From a virus, in IMG/VR virus record IMGVR_UViG_3300028392_000097, positions 1 to 48,722 of that record: DNA of 48,722 nt. The stretch is one strand, 5' to 3'. Below are positions 17,964 through 26,601 of the stretch, one piece after another; within the stretch, counting starts at the first letter, position 1; the number at the start of each line of letters is the position of its first letter. The translations under genes were made by a program, and so were the position numbers. The notes beneath the pieces were generated by a model. The model had not been told where the DNA came from, searched no databases, and saw only the letters and a program-made list of their open reading frames with translations.

Positions 17964-20796
17964 CTGTGGGTACAGCCACTTCCGGTGCAATGCCTAGCTT
18001 GTCGGAATCAAACTCTAAAACCTCAACAGGAGGCGCTTTCATATCCGTACCAGCTTCCATGCGAGTACGGGCTACACCGAGGAAAGAACCTTCTTTGTTT
18101 AGCGCGGCCAGCATATCGTTAAGAACAACCTGCCTATCTACGCAGAACTCACGCAATGGGTTTCTTAAAATCAATATACGGTGTGTATCGGGCTCATACC
18201 GAGCAATGATCGCCCCACGGGGGTTGACGATCGGAGCCGCCGCTATGCCCGAGCGAGACGTACTGTTGTGGTTAATCACAAGAATGTTGGCGTTGTACTT
18301 CAGCAAGAACTCACCGATTACAGCCGCGTAGTCATCCATAGACAACTGGGTTTCAACTTGCATATCACCCACCTGGGACACAGCCCAATCAAACACACGC
18401 TTGGTATTGATGTCATGCAGGCCCAATTTATGAGCGATCATCCCACCCGTAATATTAGCCGCAACGGTAGCTGACCAAAATCTTTCGCGTGTTTCTACAT
18501 TAGCAAGAGTATCAAACGAACTCTGGATCTTCATCGCCGAGTCAATCACTTCCTCCAGATTCTGCACCAAGTACTGAGCATAAGGCGCACCTGCTAAGCC
18601 GTAGTTGCTTTGCAATTTACCAAACATATGCTTGGCTTCTCGCTTGTCCAAGTTATTTGTGGCTTCAATCTTGTACTGCATGAGCCTCATGAGCTCACCT
18701 TCCGAGGTTGACTTCAAAGCTTGTAACTTATCTATCATGCTCGAGTTGGAAGTACAAACCATCATAGTCGCCCAAAACCCTTCAGCCATCCGCTCTTCGT
18801 TAGAAGCCGCTTTCATCCTACGCCGAGGGGCCCCTTGCGTCACGCTATAAGCTAGATCAGAGAACTCATCTCCGCTCATCTTAGTAATCTCATCTACGCC
18901 CAAAGGTAAGTTACACATAACCGCTAGCCTGTGCATCTTCACGTTCATGGTATCTCGCCATTGAAGCATCAACTCATCAGGGTGACCCCAAACGCTGTTC
19001 ATAACTTGCAGAATAGTGGACTTGCCCGTGCCTGATTTGTTGTTAATCAAATTAATAATGCCTCCCTTGATGCCCATAAACTTAACCAAGGGCGCACCAA
19101 ACGCAGTAAAAGCTGCAAATGCGTGAGGTTCAAAGCCAGGAAGATCGTAGACGTTAAATATTCTCTTCCATGTATCTAAGTCCCCCACGGGTCTTAATGC
19201 ATTAGCCACATCACCTGTTGCTTTTGATGGCGGGCTATAACGAATATAGCTTGCGCCAATCTCTCTCGTGCCCAAAATAAACTTGTCATCATCATCTGTC
19301 CAACCAAATTGCAGTCTCATAGTTTCCACCTCTTGTATTACTTGTAATTCTTTTGCACACGCCACGATATAGTTAAGCACATGTTGCATCTTATCGGGCA
19401 ATTCAATGACGCCGTGAAACGCCATCACCTTTTTAAATTCATCTTTACTTAGTGTATCTACCACAGTAATAGGAAATTCTTTAAACCCATCACGCGGCAA
19501 GGTGCGTCTTACTAAAAGTGTTTCCCCGTGTATGGGGTCATGTAAGCGCTTGGTTACAAATAGATCATATCTGTACACACAAATAACCGTGTCCTCTTCC
19601 TCTTCGTCACCCGTCGCATCTTGTTTAGCTTTGCTTGGTTTCTTTTTAAAGTTTAAATATATCCCCCCGTTTTGCCCGCGAAAATAACCGTGCGGTAATG
19701 TAGGCACAACAAACTCTGCTTGCCCTTCTTGTAAAACTTCGTTCTCTTCGGCTTTTGCAATCTCGTGCCCAAGCACAATAGGAGACTTGATCTGTTTCCA
19801 ATGCGTACAGTTCGCGCAAACGTTCGGTCTAAAATCATTGAACGTATCGCATGTATACGGGCCCTTAATGTTATGCGCCTTGCGTTCCGTGTCTGCTTTG
19901 TCGTACCGAGGATGACGCTTGGAGATAATATGTATGGCTTTGTCACCATCCACACAATGCTTTGCAATAGATAGCCCCGCCCGCCACAACGGTTCCTCAA
20001 CTGATTCTTGATTCTCCATCAAGTAGCGCAGTTGATCGCACCCGTCGCCTTCAAGCGTTCGGTCAAAGATTTTCTTAAACCGTGACTGCTTGTTGCCAAT
20101 GACTGCCTTTGTGAAGTCATCCAACTGCTTTGTAACATGCACAGGTTTGGTAGGAACAAGAGGCCCCATCAAATCTGCAAATGCTTGAAACGTTATAGGA
20201 GTCGTCTCATGCATCAACAGTACGTCGATAGGTGGATCCTCTTTAAAGTTTAACGTACCTGGGATACGCAAGATACGGGCGGCATCAGCAGGGACAGCGG
20301 GATCAACAATAATCTTGAGTTCCGCACAACGAGCTTTAAACGTATGTGCAACAGGCAACCATTTCTCAATCTCAACAGGTTCAGTTAACGGCCAGTAAAC
20401 ATGCCAGCCACGACCCGAGTCCACTGTAGTTGGTCTTGGAAGTTTAAGTGCCCTGCATAAATCTTTGACCGCTTGAAAGCCAGTCGCTTGATCTACATAG
20501 CCCTGCACCCTGCCGTACTTATCCGGCGAAGCTTTTTCAGGCCCGCAATCAATATCGAGAAAGAAGGATTGCATCCACCCACAATTTTTTGCTTCTCTGT
20601 CAAAGTTAGTTTTAAACTTACCGCATCCGAAAAACGTATTGTAAGAACGGCTTACTAAGTCTTCAGCCTGCACTCTTACTTCTTCTAAGGTTTTGTGAAA
20701 GGTTTGAACTGTCTTCTTGTCTTTCGCTAACCCCATAACAACGTACCACCCATCCTCCTGTGGTACTACTAACTCAAGTAGTTTTGTATCTACCAT
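17953..20796 (-). CDS. Primase-polymerase / helicase (AEP-type primase fused to DUF927-like ATPase)
   Basis: This 947-aa protein is predicted to lay primers and unwind DNA at the phage fork. The N-terminal ~330 residues resemble archaeo-eukaryotic primases: FFLDIDCG with D81 and D83, SGRGWHVYWPL with H132, then DAARILRIPGTLNFK (171-185). A Cys-containing segment (PNVCANCTHW) follows the primase part. The C-terminal half is a DUF927-like ATPase with Walker A SGTGKS at 588-593, Walker B LPLGVDE (D635, E636) and a downstream polar motif MMVCTSNSS. The start ATG at 20796 has GGGA upstream. No separate replicative helicase is visible, so this gene probably supplies both activities. Confidence 0.85.
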   Translation of the reverse strand: MVDTKLLELVVPQEDGWYVVMGLAKDKKTVQTFHKTLEEVRVQAEDLVSRSYNTFFGCGKFKTNFDREAKNCGWMQSFFLDIDCGPEKASPDKYGRVQGYVDQATGFQAVKDLCRALKLPRPTTVDSGRGWHVYWPLTEPVEIEKWLPVAHTFKARCAELKIIVDPAVPADAARILRIPGTLNFKEDPPIDVLLMHETTPITFQAFADLMGPLVPTKPVHVTKQLDDFTKAVIGNKQSRFKKIFDRTLEGDGCDQLRYLMENQESVEEPLWRAGLSIAKHCVDGDKAIHIISKRHPRYDKADTERKAHNIKGPYTCDTFNDFRPNVCANCTHWKQIKSPIVLGHEIAKAEENEVLQEGQAEFVVPTLPHGYFRGQNGGIYLNFKKKPSKAKQDATGDEEEEDTVICVYRYDLFVTKRLHDPIHGETLLVRRTLPRDGFKEFPITVVDTLSKDEFKKVMAFHGVIELPDKMQHVLNYIVACAKELQVIQEVETMRLQFGWTDDDDKFILGTREIGASYIRYSPPSKATGDVANALRPVGDLDTWKRIFNVYDLPGFEPHAFAAFTAFGAPLVKFMGIKGGIINLINNKSGTGKSTILQVMNSVWGHPDELMLQWRDTMNVKMHRLAVMCNLPLGVDEITKMSGDEFSDLAYSVTQGAPRRRMKAASNEERMAEGFWATMMVCTSNSSMIDKLQALKSTSEGELMRLMQYKIEATNNLDKREAKHMFGKLQSNYGLAGAPYAQYLVQNLEEVIDSAMKIQSSFDTLANVETRERFWSATVAANITGGMIAHKLGLHDINTKRVFDWAVSQVGDMQVETQLSMDDYAAVIGEFLLKYNANILVINHNSTSRSGIAAAPIVNPRGAIIARYEPDTHRILILRNPLREFCVDRQVVLNDMLAALNKEGSFLGVARTRMEAGTDMKAPPVEVLEFDSDKLGIAPEVAVPTDEN

Positions 20797-20810
20797 ATTA
20801 ATCCCACAGG

Positions 20811-21038
20811 TCAGGTGACTTTGCTTAGAAATTCTTGAATACGAGGCGCATGAATCTTGCCCGGAATGTGAATACCCCAGAACCAGTTGTAAACAGTTTG
20901 TTTACTGACACTGAAGTAATCCATCACATCCAAGACGGGAATCTCTCGAGCGATGCAATATCGCCCGAGTTTCACCCCTAGATTTTTACTATCTGCTTCC
21001 CTATTCAAACGAACAGTTTGCTGAGAGTATCCAATCAT
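20811..21038 (-). CDS. Helix-turn-helix protein (candidate regulator)
   Basis: This 75-aa protein contains a recognisable helix-turn-helix in residues ~28-62: LGRYCIAREIPVLDVMDYFS then VSKQTVYNWFWGIHIPG, similar to small Cro/XRE-type or phage antisense-strand regulators. It starts at ATG 21038, overlapping the TAA of the single-stranded-DNA-binding protein gene by 1 nt, so it is co-translated with replication genes. It has no effector domain and may bind DNA as a dimer. It is a candidate binder for the repeated palindromes at 30-39 kb, but nothing in the sequence proves that. Confidence 0.7.
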   Translation of the reverse strand: MIGYSQQTVRLNREADSKNLGVKLGRYCIAREIPVLDVMDYFSVSKQTVYNWFWGIHIPGKIHAPRIQEFLSKVT

Positions 21039-21904
21039 TACTTGTCATCTCCCCAGTCATCGACCATTGCAGAAAGCCCCGCTTTGTTAGGCTTAACAGT
21101 ATCTGCTTTCTTTGTATCTACTCTCTTAGCAGGAGCTGTTAAGGCCGCTGCCGCTGAACCTTCGGGCGCAATCATCTTAGGCAGTTCCTTCTCAGGCTTC
21201 TTACCAAAGCTCAAACGGCTTGCATTGATTGCTAACTGAGACTCACCTTGCTGAATAGCAACGTCGTAGCTATCGCTATCAAGGAACTCAATATTGCTAA
21301 ACAACAACTTAGGATAGTCACTGTCGGTATCAAACGTCAAGCGGGTTGCAAGCATGTTCAAGTTATAGCCTGACTGCGCTACGTACTTGGCGTATTGCAA
21401 GAAGGGCATATGGTCAACGTCACCTGTGCCAAAGATGGACTTTGACGGCAACACAAGCTGATAGATGTCGCCCGCTATGTTGTTCTTTAAAACAACTGCA
21501 AGATTCCAAGAGAACTTGCACTGTGTTTTGTTGCTACTTGCAGAGCCTTTGATGGCGCGTGGGCACTCTTTGCAATGCGAAGCTTGAGGATCAGCTACGT
21601 CTGCGTCGGGGCGCTCGCCATTGCTAGACCAGCAATCAGCAGGGCCAACCTCGTCAGGGTCGTAAGCATTTGCATAGAATTTCTTCTGTACAGACTTGCT
21701 ACCGTTAACGATCACTACATCTAAATGTGGATCGGTGTTCTTTGCAATTTCTTTTCCGCCGTCAACAAGACGGAAGACACGCCCGCGTAGAGAGATGCGT
21801 TTGTTAGAGCCACCACTTGCAGTGAAGGCTTTAGTGAAATCATCTAACTTAACGTTTTGAAGATGGGCGGGAAGGTTGTCTTTGAATGTAGTAAGGTTAC
21901 TCAT
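21038..21904 (-). CDS. Single-stranded DNA-binding protein candidate, with Cys cluster and acidic tail
   Basis: This is a 288-aa protein. Residues ~35-70 and 130-215 have an OB-fold-like alternation. A Cys/His cluster (DCWSSNG, HCKECPRAIKG, QCKFSW; about residues 91-129) could bind zinc. The C-terminus is Ala/Pro/Lys-rich and ends in the acidic aromatic tail MVDDWGDDK, the kind used by phage SSBs such as T7 gp2.5 to recruit polymerase and helicase. It has an AGGAG ribosome binding site and lies between the primase-helicase and helicase genes. Family assignment is by architecture and context. Confidence 0.65.
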   Translation of the reverse strand: MSNLTTFKDNLPAHLQNVKLDDFTKAFTASGGSNKRISLRGRVFRLVDGGKEIAKNTDPHLDVVIVNGSKSVQKKFYANAYDPDEVGPADCWSSNGERPDADVADPQASHCKECPRAIKGSASSNKTQCKFSWNLAVVLKNNIAGDIYQLVLPSKSIFGTGDVDHMPFLQYAKYVAQSGYNLNMLATRLTFDTDSDYPKLLFSNIEFLDSDSYDVAIQQGESQLAINASRLSFGKKPEKELPKMIAPEGSAAAALTAPAKRVDTKKADTVKPNKAGLSAMVDDWGDDK

Positions 21905-21906
21905 AT

Positions 21907-22308
21907 TTACTCCTGTGGTTTACGTTTTACTGTTATTGCGTATCGACTATCAACATTTAACCCTTCTGGATACTCATCGGGGTTCTCTTCTAAAAACTGC
22001 TTCATATTCGTGTCATGCACTCTTTTCTGCAACAGACCATAAGCTTTGTGTTTATGAATCATGTCGTATACTGCACCCCAATTACTTGGGTTGTAGCGAT
22101 TAGAGACGCGACGAATAACGATCGCAGATTTTGTAGACACACTGCTAGCCTCTTGCTTGTTGAGTATGTCTAACAACTTGGATTCGATCTCTGCTATTTT
22201 TTCTTCTAGCAGTTTGTCCATATGATCGTAGTACTGTTTTATCTCTTCTCTCTCTTTTCGGATTTGAAGATATTCAGTGGACAGTTCATCTACAGATTGT
22301 TCATCCAT
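21907..22308 (-). CDS. Hypothetical replication-module protein with N-terminal coiled coil
   Basis: This 133-aa protein has residues 1-50 that are Glu/Lys-rich and coiled-coil-like. The C-terminal part contains IVIRRVSNRYNPSNWGAVYD, KAYGLLQKRVHDTN and a YAITVKRKP end. This C-terminal pattern (NW...LLQKR...V.VKRK) occurs in small phage proteins encoded beside SSBs. AAAGGAAC precedes the ATG at 22308, and the gene sits 2-3 nt upstream of the SSB candidate, directly downstream of a sigma70-like promoter (22334-22361). Probably an accessory replication or recombination factor; function unknown. Confidence 0.65.
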   Translation of the reverse strand: MDEQSVDELSTEYLQIRKEREEIKQYYDHMDKLLEEKIAEIESKLLDILNKQEASSVSTKSAIVIRRVSNRYNPSNWGAVYDMIHKHKAYGLLQKRVHDTNMKQFLEENPDEYPEGLNVDSRYAITVKRKPQE

Positions 22309-22333
22309 ATTAGTTCCTTTGAAGTGAATGATT

Positions 22334-22361
22334 ATTCTATATCAATTCTAGACTTTGTCAA
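22334..22361 (-). promoter_or_regulatory. Sigma70-like promoter driving leftward replication genes
   Basis: On the minus strand: -35 TTGACA (22361-22356), 16-bp spacer, -10 TAGAAT (22339-22334). The -35 is embedded in CTTGACAAAGTCTAG, also found at two other minus-strand promoters here (29.96 and 36.63 kb). It overlaps the 3' end of the helicase gene and would start transcription about 20 nt before the ATG at 22308. Confidence 0.65.
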
Positions 22362-23743
22362 GTATCTAGTAATTCTTTTTTGTAGAGATCAATAATCTTT
22401 TCGTGATTAGTGATATTGTTTTGTAGCATCATGTAGAGCTTGCGTTCTATCGGACTACCTTCAATATGCACGATGGTCATTGGGTGTTTTTGTCCCGGCC
22501 TATCTATACGTGCATTTGCTTGTAGGTATGTCTCTGTAGACGTTACAGGTGCGTACCAGATGATTGTGTCTGCCGCGGTAAGAGTGACACCGTGTGACGC
22601 GGCTTGGGGTTGGATGATTAATGCTTTGAGTTTAGTCCCTTCTTGAAATTGTTTAAATATATCTGTGCGCTTACGAACAGGGACATCACCATGAATCTCG
22701 TCGCACTCGATGCCCGCCTTTCTCAGGTGTGCGGATAGTAATTCGATGGTGTGCCTGAACGGTACAAATATAAGTACTTTCTGACTAGCCTCGTCAATCA
22801 CCTCCTCTATTACATTTAACCGAGTTGAAACATCAAAGTCAATTACCGCCCCGCTATCTGAATACACAGAACCGCAAGAGATTTGCAACAGCTTGCTCAT
22901 CTTTGCGGCCGCGTTTACTGAACTAATCTCTTCGCCCGCCGCTTCCATTAACAGTTTATCTTTAAGCAACTTGTAGTACTTTGCTTGCTGAGTTGTTAAT
23001 GGGGCGTGTCTACTTGTGTAGGTTACCGCAGGTAAATCAAGGCATTGAGACTTCTCAAAACGTATCGCGGGTTGTAGCATAGCGAATACCGTGTCCTTTG
23101 CATCGGGCCTTGGTATCCATCTATACATGCCTAGTTTAAGCATAACGGACTCGCGGTAGTCACCTAAAAATCTAGGTGCTTTCCCTGGTACGCAAAGCTT
23201 TGCCAATCCATAAGCATCCACAGGTGATTGAGCCGCTGGTGTTCCGGTCAACATCCATAACCAAGTATCAGGAGTGACTAGCTTACGCATGGTCTTCCAT
23301 CTTTTTGTTTGTACATTCTTATAAGCGTTGGCTTCGTCAATTACAATTAAATCAAATGTGCTTGTATCTTTGATAGCTTCTGCAACGGCGGGTATACCGT
23401 CATAATTTATGATTACAAATTCTGCGGTACTGTTAATTATTTTGTTTCTTTTATCAGAACTACCGTAGGCTACATCGACTGAGCGATGAACGGCAAACTT
23501 AAACAAATCATTTTGCCAAGCCGACTGCATGATGGATAAAGGGCAAACCACAAGCACGCGCTTGATAAGCCCTAGTTGCATTAAGTAATCCGACGCCCAT
23601 ATTACTGAAGCAGTCTTACCTGTGCCTTGTTCGTTAAAACAAAAGGCCCTAGTATTCTGTGTTAAAAAATCCGCAGTTATCTTTTGATGATTAAACGGCT
23701 CAAAGCCCATCGGCCTTGGCCATTTATAATTTTGTGTAATCAT
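22358..23743 (-). CDS. SNF2/DEAD-like superfamily 2 helicase
   Basis: This 461-aa DNA-dependent ATPase has the ordered superfamily 2 motifs: Walker A EQGTGKT (residues 38-44), motif Ia VVCPLS, Walker B as IDEAN (135-139, DEAN instead of DEAH), motif III LTGTP (165-169), motif IV LIFVPFR, and motif VI QANARIDRPGQ near 410. The Gln and Arg-rich motif VI is typical of SNF2-like phage helicases. It likely remodels recombination or replication intermediates. Length is that of a minimal two-RecA-domain enzyme. The start ATG overlaps the upstream HNH stop as ATGA. Confidence 0.9.
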   Translation of the reverse strand: MITQNYKWPRPMGFEPFNHQKITADFLTQNTRAFCFNEQGTGKTASVIWASDYLMQLGLIKRVLVVCPLSIMQSAWQNDLFKFAVHRSVDVAYGSSDKRNKIINSTAEFVIINYDGIPAVAEAIKDTSTFDLIVIDEANAYKNVQTKRWKTMRKLVTPDTWLWMLTGTPAAQSPVDAYGLAKLCVPGKAPRFLGDYRESVMLKLGMYRWIPRPDAKDTVFAMLQPAIRFEKSQCLDLPAVTYTSRHAPLTTQQAKYYKLLKDKLLMEAAGEEISSVNAAAKMSKLLQISCGSVYSDSGAVIDFDVSTRLNVIEEVIDEASQKVLIFVPFRHTIELLSAHLRKAGIECDEIHGDVPVRKRTDIFKQFQEGTKLKALIIQPQAASHGVTLTAADTIIWYAPVTSTETYLQANARIDRPGQKHPMTIVHIEGSPIERKLYMMLQNNITNHEKIIDLYKKELLDT

Positions 23744-24015
23744 TTCTTTGGCTTGTTCTTTTTTACTGTGTGATCTGAATTACGACTGAACGATCTGTTA
23801 GCACTGGGGGACTTTAGTTTTAAATTGCTTGGCGCATTTGTACCGCCTTTGGATAAAGGTACGGTATGGTCAATGTCTTTGCCCGTACGATCTACGCCCT
23901 TGGCATCCATCTCGCGCCTAGCTTTTTGTCTCTCCATGCGATTGTCATTCTCGCCTCTAGTTTTCTGTTGCTGATACTCTTTTTTGTATGGTCTTGGTTT
24001 GTTAACGTATGGCAT
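23740..24015 (-). CDS. HNH endonuclease (91 aa)
   Basis: I chose the ATG at 24015 because AAGGGGAA lies upstream; longer in-frame versions add non-conserved residues. The first 45 residues are Lys/Arg-rich. The HNH core follows: IDHTVPLSKGGTN (D49, H50, G57-N60), then SNLKLKS (N64) and ANRSFS (N73). This is a minimal beta-beta-alpha metal-dependent nuclease. Free-standing phage HNHs assist packaging or act as homing enzymes; here, in the replication module and coupled by ATGA to the helicase, a recombination role is more likely. Activity is not proven. Confidence 0.8.
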   Translation of the reverse strand: MPYVNKPRPYKKEYQQQKTRGENDNRMERQKARREMDAKGVDRTGKDIDHTVPLSKGGTNAPSNLKLKSPSANRSFSRNSDHTVKKNKPKK

Positions 24016-24025
24016 GATGTTCCCC

Positions 24026-24217
24026 TTAGATTGATAAAGGTTCAATGATAACTCTAACTTTAACAACTGTGTAGTCCCTTGGTAAGTCTAACGCAATACA
24101 CTTCTCAGCGTCTTTCTTGGTCTTAAACAATAAGTAAGGGGAATCATCTAAGAAAGGCTTAACGTACTGCCCGCCTTTCTTCACGATTGCAAACCTATCA
24201 GTACTAACTTTCTTCAT
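24026..24217 (-). CDS. Hypothetical 63-aa basic protein
   Basis: The ATG at 24217 is chosen because GGGAAG lies 6 nt upstream; ATGs at 24241 and 24223 are in frame but poorly spaced. The product is Lys-rich with the pattern FAIVKKGGQYVKPFLDD, LLFKTKKDAEKC and YTVVKVRVII. This beta-alpha-beta look is common in tiny phage proteins. It overlaps the end of the 84-aa gene by 14 nt. Function unknown. Confidence 0.65.
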   Translation of the reverse strand: MKKVSTDRFAIVKKGGQYVKPFLDDSPYLLFKTKKDAEKCIALDLPRDYTVVKVRVIIEPLSI

Positions 24218-24458
24218 TCGCATCTTCCCAATAAATATCATCTTTCCACACCAATACTGGAGTTGTCACCCCCAAGTACCCTCCTTCAATGTTGAACTCA
24301 ATGAACTCTCTTGCTTCATCAGCTTCCATGCCATCCCTGGTCATCAGGATCTTTCTGATCTCTTCGGCATCATAGACCAACACAGATACTTGCGTGCCGT
24401 CTCTCCATATAGATGCAGGGCCAATAATCGCTTCGTCATACCCGTCATACTTAATCAT
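24204..24458 (-). CDS. Conserved-looking phage protein, 84 aa
   Basis: The protein begins MIKYDGYDEAIIGPASIWRD and continues with VLVYDAEEIRKILM, EADEAREFIEFNIEGGYLG and VLVW. I recall this 'DEAIIGPAS.W...L.Y....I' layout as a recurrent small protein of unknown function in diverse phages, often in early clusters. It is acidic and probably a compact alpha/beta fold. Its ATG overlaps the stop of the upstream 75-aa gene as ATGA. No function can be assigned. Confidence 0.7.
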   Translation of the reverse strand: MIKYDGYDEAIIGPASIWRDGTQVSVLVYDAEEIRKILMTRDGMEADEAREFIEFNIEGGYLGVTTPVLVWKDDIYWEDANEES

Positions 24459-24682
24459 GTGTTTTTACTCCTAAGTATGGATTCAATGTACCGAATAAAG
24501 TCTTCGGGGTACATATCTGTGGTATGGATTCCAAGTCGGGCAATATCTTCAGAAGTCAGTCCTACCCAAGGCTTTTTGTAGTCTTGAATATCGTCATCGT
24601 CTTCAATGGCTTTTTGTATCTGCTTCTTACGCCACCCTGATTCTTTCTCAATGCGCTTGAACTCATCGTCTTCTGTGTTCAT
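24455..24682 (-). CDS. Small acidic protein with WVGLT...FIRYIE motif (75 aa)
   Basis: The C-terminal half, WVGLTSEDIARLGIHTTD followed by FIRYIESILRSKN, matches the C-terminus of the next upstream gene (WVGLTEEDL...FARYIEAKLKDKN). The two look like diverged copies of one module. The N-terminus is acidic and helical (GWRKKQIQKAIEDDDD). Both start and stop overlap neighbours by 4 nt (ATGA). Function unknown; the motif recurs in small phage early proteins. Confidence 0.7.
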   Translation of the reverse strand: MNTEDDEFKRIEKESGWRKKQIQKAIEDDDDIQDYKKPWVGLTSEDIARLGIHTTDMYPEDFIRYIESILRSKNT

Positions 24683-25116
24683 ATGTTTTTATCCTTTAGT
24701 TTGGCTTCAATGTATCTTGCAAAGTCATGCGTCCACGCTCCATAAACAATACGCCATTCATCACATATTGGTTTTAAATCTTCTTCTGTCAGTCCTACCC
24801 ATTCACGCTTTACAAACTTTTCAGCACACGCAACGCAATACAACGCATGACCACCATCAGCACCACATTCAGCACATTCCTCACGCTCACGCTCTGCTAC
24901 TTGCCACTCAAGCTCATCAAGCATATCAACGATAGTGTCTCCATGACCTGTAGCAAAACCTTTTCTCATCAGCCAATTAGCCACCGATTCACGCTCGGCT
25001 TTAATTGCACTGTTAACTAACCGCAAAACTTCTTCATCGCAATCCAGTAAGCGTTTAAACGCAACAAGGTTTAATTGTTCTTTGTGAAATAATTTTATGT
25101 ATTCATCTCTAGTCAT
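24679..25116 (-). CDS. Zinc-ribbon protein with WVGLT...FARYIE motif (145 aa)
   Basis: N-terminal residues 1-75 are helical and charged. A zinc-ribbon-like CAECGADGGHALYCVACAE segment lies near 80-98, followed by WVGLTEEDL and FARYIEAKLKDKN at the C-terminus, a paralogous module shared with the adjacent 75-aa protein. Cys spacing (CxxC...CxxC) suggests metal binding. It is joined to its neighbours by ATGA overlaps. Likely a small nucleic-acid or protein-binding adaptor; no enzymatic residues seen. Confidence 0.7.
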   Translation of the reverse strand: MTRDEYIKLFHKEQLNLVAFKRLLDCDEEVLRLVNSAIKAERESVANWLMRKGFATGHGDTIVDMLDELEWQVAEREREECAECGADGGHALYCVACAEKFVKREWVGLTEEDLKPICDEWRIVYGAWTHDFARYIEAKLKDKNI

Positions 25117-25253
25117 AACAACGCCTCCCCTACTTCATCGATTGTTTGTTGTTTGTCTTTACGCATGACTTGTTGAAGTATCTTGGGATCAACACGATCA
25201 AAAGGCCACCAATTATTAGCAAGGATCTGCTCTATGATTTCATCATCAGTCAT
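25113..25253 (-). CDS. Small 46-aa protein
   Basis: A short gene between two larger ones. ATG at 25253 with GAGGAG 5 nt upstream, ending TGA at 25113-25115, which overlaps the next ATG. The product reads MTDDEIIEQILANNWWPFDR, then KILQQVMRKDKQQTIDEVG. It is helical and amphipathic with no membrane segment. Strong ribosome binding site and 4-nt overlaps at both ends support translation. Function unknown. Confidence 0.7.
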   Translation of the reverse strand: MTDDEIIEQILANNWWPFDRVDPKILQQVMRKDKQQTIDEVGEALL

Positions 25254-25435
25254 GCGTGCTCCTCTATGTGCGTATCAACCTTGTTAAAAAACTCGGCTCT
25301 CAAATCTTTGTTTTCTATCAATGTAGATACAAGCCCTCTGTGGTTTCTCTCTTGGTCTCGATAATGCAATGCCATGCCTGTTGCTATGCCAGCCCACGCA
25401 AGCAATAGTATTTCTATTAAACTAAATTCAATCAT
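25250..25435 (-). CDS. Small single-pass membrane protein (61 aa)
   Basis: Residues ~4-22 form a membrane helix (FSLIEILLLAWAGIATGMAL), followed by a charged helical tail (HYRDQERNHRG...FFNKVDTHIEEH). The topology suggests a short N-terminus and a cytoplasmic tail. ATGA overlaps join it to both neighbours. It is one of at least four tiny membrane proteins in the early region. Such proteins often act in superinfection exclusion or host takeover, but there is no direct evidence here. Confidence 0.7.
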   Translation of the reverse strand: MIEFSLIEILLLAWAGIATGMALHYRDQERNHRGLVSTLIENKDLRAEFFNKVDTHIEEHA

Positions 25436-26601
25436 TTGTATGCCTTTCTTTCTTCAAAATCTGCCAACATTTTTCCAAGTTTACTTAGGTAAACCACGTT
25501 ACTTGTTTCTTGAGGATTCATATCTTCCATATTGGTAGCGCCGGGGGTAAATCCAGCGGATGTTTTTCGTTCTAATTTTGGAGATACAACCTGTACTTGA
25601 TACCCTTTCCAATTAAAGTCATGAAGTCCTCTAATGTGTTCTTTGACTTTAGACACACTGTTCTCGTTTATACGCTGATGCTCTTTAACATAATGAACAA
25701 TCTTTTTTGATTGGCCATTTGCGGTTTTAATTGTTTTATCTCTGTCTTTAAAGTATTGTTTGGTCATATTGTTTGGTACACCGAACGACAATCTATCACC
25801 GTTGTGTTTAACAATTACATTCCAACGCTCATCGCGCTTAACCCACCACTCCAACATGGTACAAAACATTCCCTTATATAACTGTTTAGTTTTTTCAACG
25901 TCATTGTCGAGTGTTCCATACAATAACGGAGCAGCACCCCATTGACGTCTTTTGATAACAGAGGCTTGCCCATTGGCATGTTTGGAAGCAACTGATTTAC
26001 TAGGTATAACATTTGTTATGTCCCGCAATTCATCACACATCTCAACGCGTCCTGAATGCCTGTTCACAGTCATGTACATGTGCAACCAAACTAATTTACC
26101 TCTCCATTCGTAAGCCATGCCAAATAAATATGGTGTACCTGTTTTATACGCAACATTCCAAGGTAGCTTTTTGTGTTTAATTGCAAACATAAATTTAGCG
26201 GGCATCTTGTCGTCTTCTTCTTTTGCGTATGCTTTATAACCAAGAGATACGCACATAATTGCGGGAAGTACTTTAACGTCTTCTACTTTGTAATCTCCTT
26301 CGTGATAAGGGTCGGGCATTACCCAAGGATTTGGTACATAAGCACCCAACTTTTTTAAGCCAATGATCGAGTCTTTATCTAACCATGATTCCGACTGTAA
26401 TGTTGGGAACTTATAAGACTCAAACGTAGACTCGATGCCGTCCAACAATTCACTAAAGTTAGCGCGGTCTTCTTTGTGTGATGTGTATTTTCTTTTTGGT
26501 TTTGGTGCAGGATCGCTGGGTTGTTCTTCAACTGCGGGAATAGGTTTAGCAAACCATTTGGCCAACAAGTTTTGCACCCATGTTTTAATTTGTTCAATCA
26601 T
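25432..26601 (-). CDS. Hypothetical 389-aa early protein
   Basis: I do not recognise this family. The N-terminus is amphipathic (MIEQIKTWVQNLLAKWF), followed by a Pro/Lys linker (residues ~25-40). A large, apparently globular domain contains PNPWVMPDPYHEGDY, WRGKLVWLHMYMTVNR, KRRQWGAAPLLYG and many Trp, Tyr and Lys residues. C-terminal residues 300-350 are Lys-rich. There is no ATPase, nuclease or membrane signature. Its position in the ATGA-linked chain beside DNA polymerase and helicase suggests an early or replication role. Confidence 0.65.
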   Translation of the reverse strand: MIEQIKTWVQNLLAKWFAKPIPAVEEQPSDPAPKPKRKYTSHKEDRANFSELLDGIESTFESYKFPTLQSESWLDKDSIIGLKKLGAYVPNPWVMPDPYHEGDYKVEDVKVLPAIMCVSLGYKAYAKEEDDKMPAKFMFAIKHKKLPWNVAYKTGTPYLFGMAYEWRGKLVWLHMYMTVNRHSGRVEMCDELRDITNVIPSKSVASKHANGQASVIKRRQWGAAPLLYGTLDNDVEKTKQLYKGMFCTMLEWWVKRDERWNVIVKHNGDRLSFGVPNNMTKQYFKDRDKTIKTANGQSKKIVHYVKEHQRINENSVSKVKEHIRGLHDFNWKGYQVQVVSPKLERKTSAGFTPGATNMEDMNPQETSNVVYLSKLGKMLADFEERKAYK

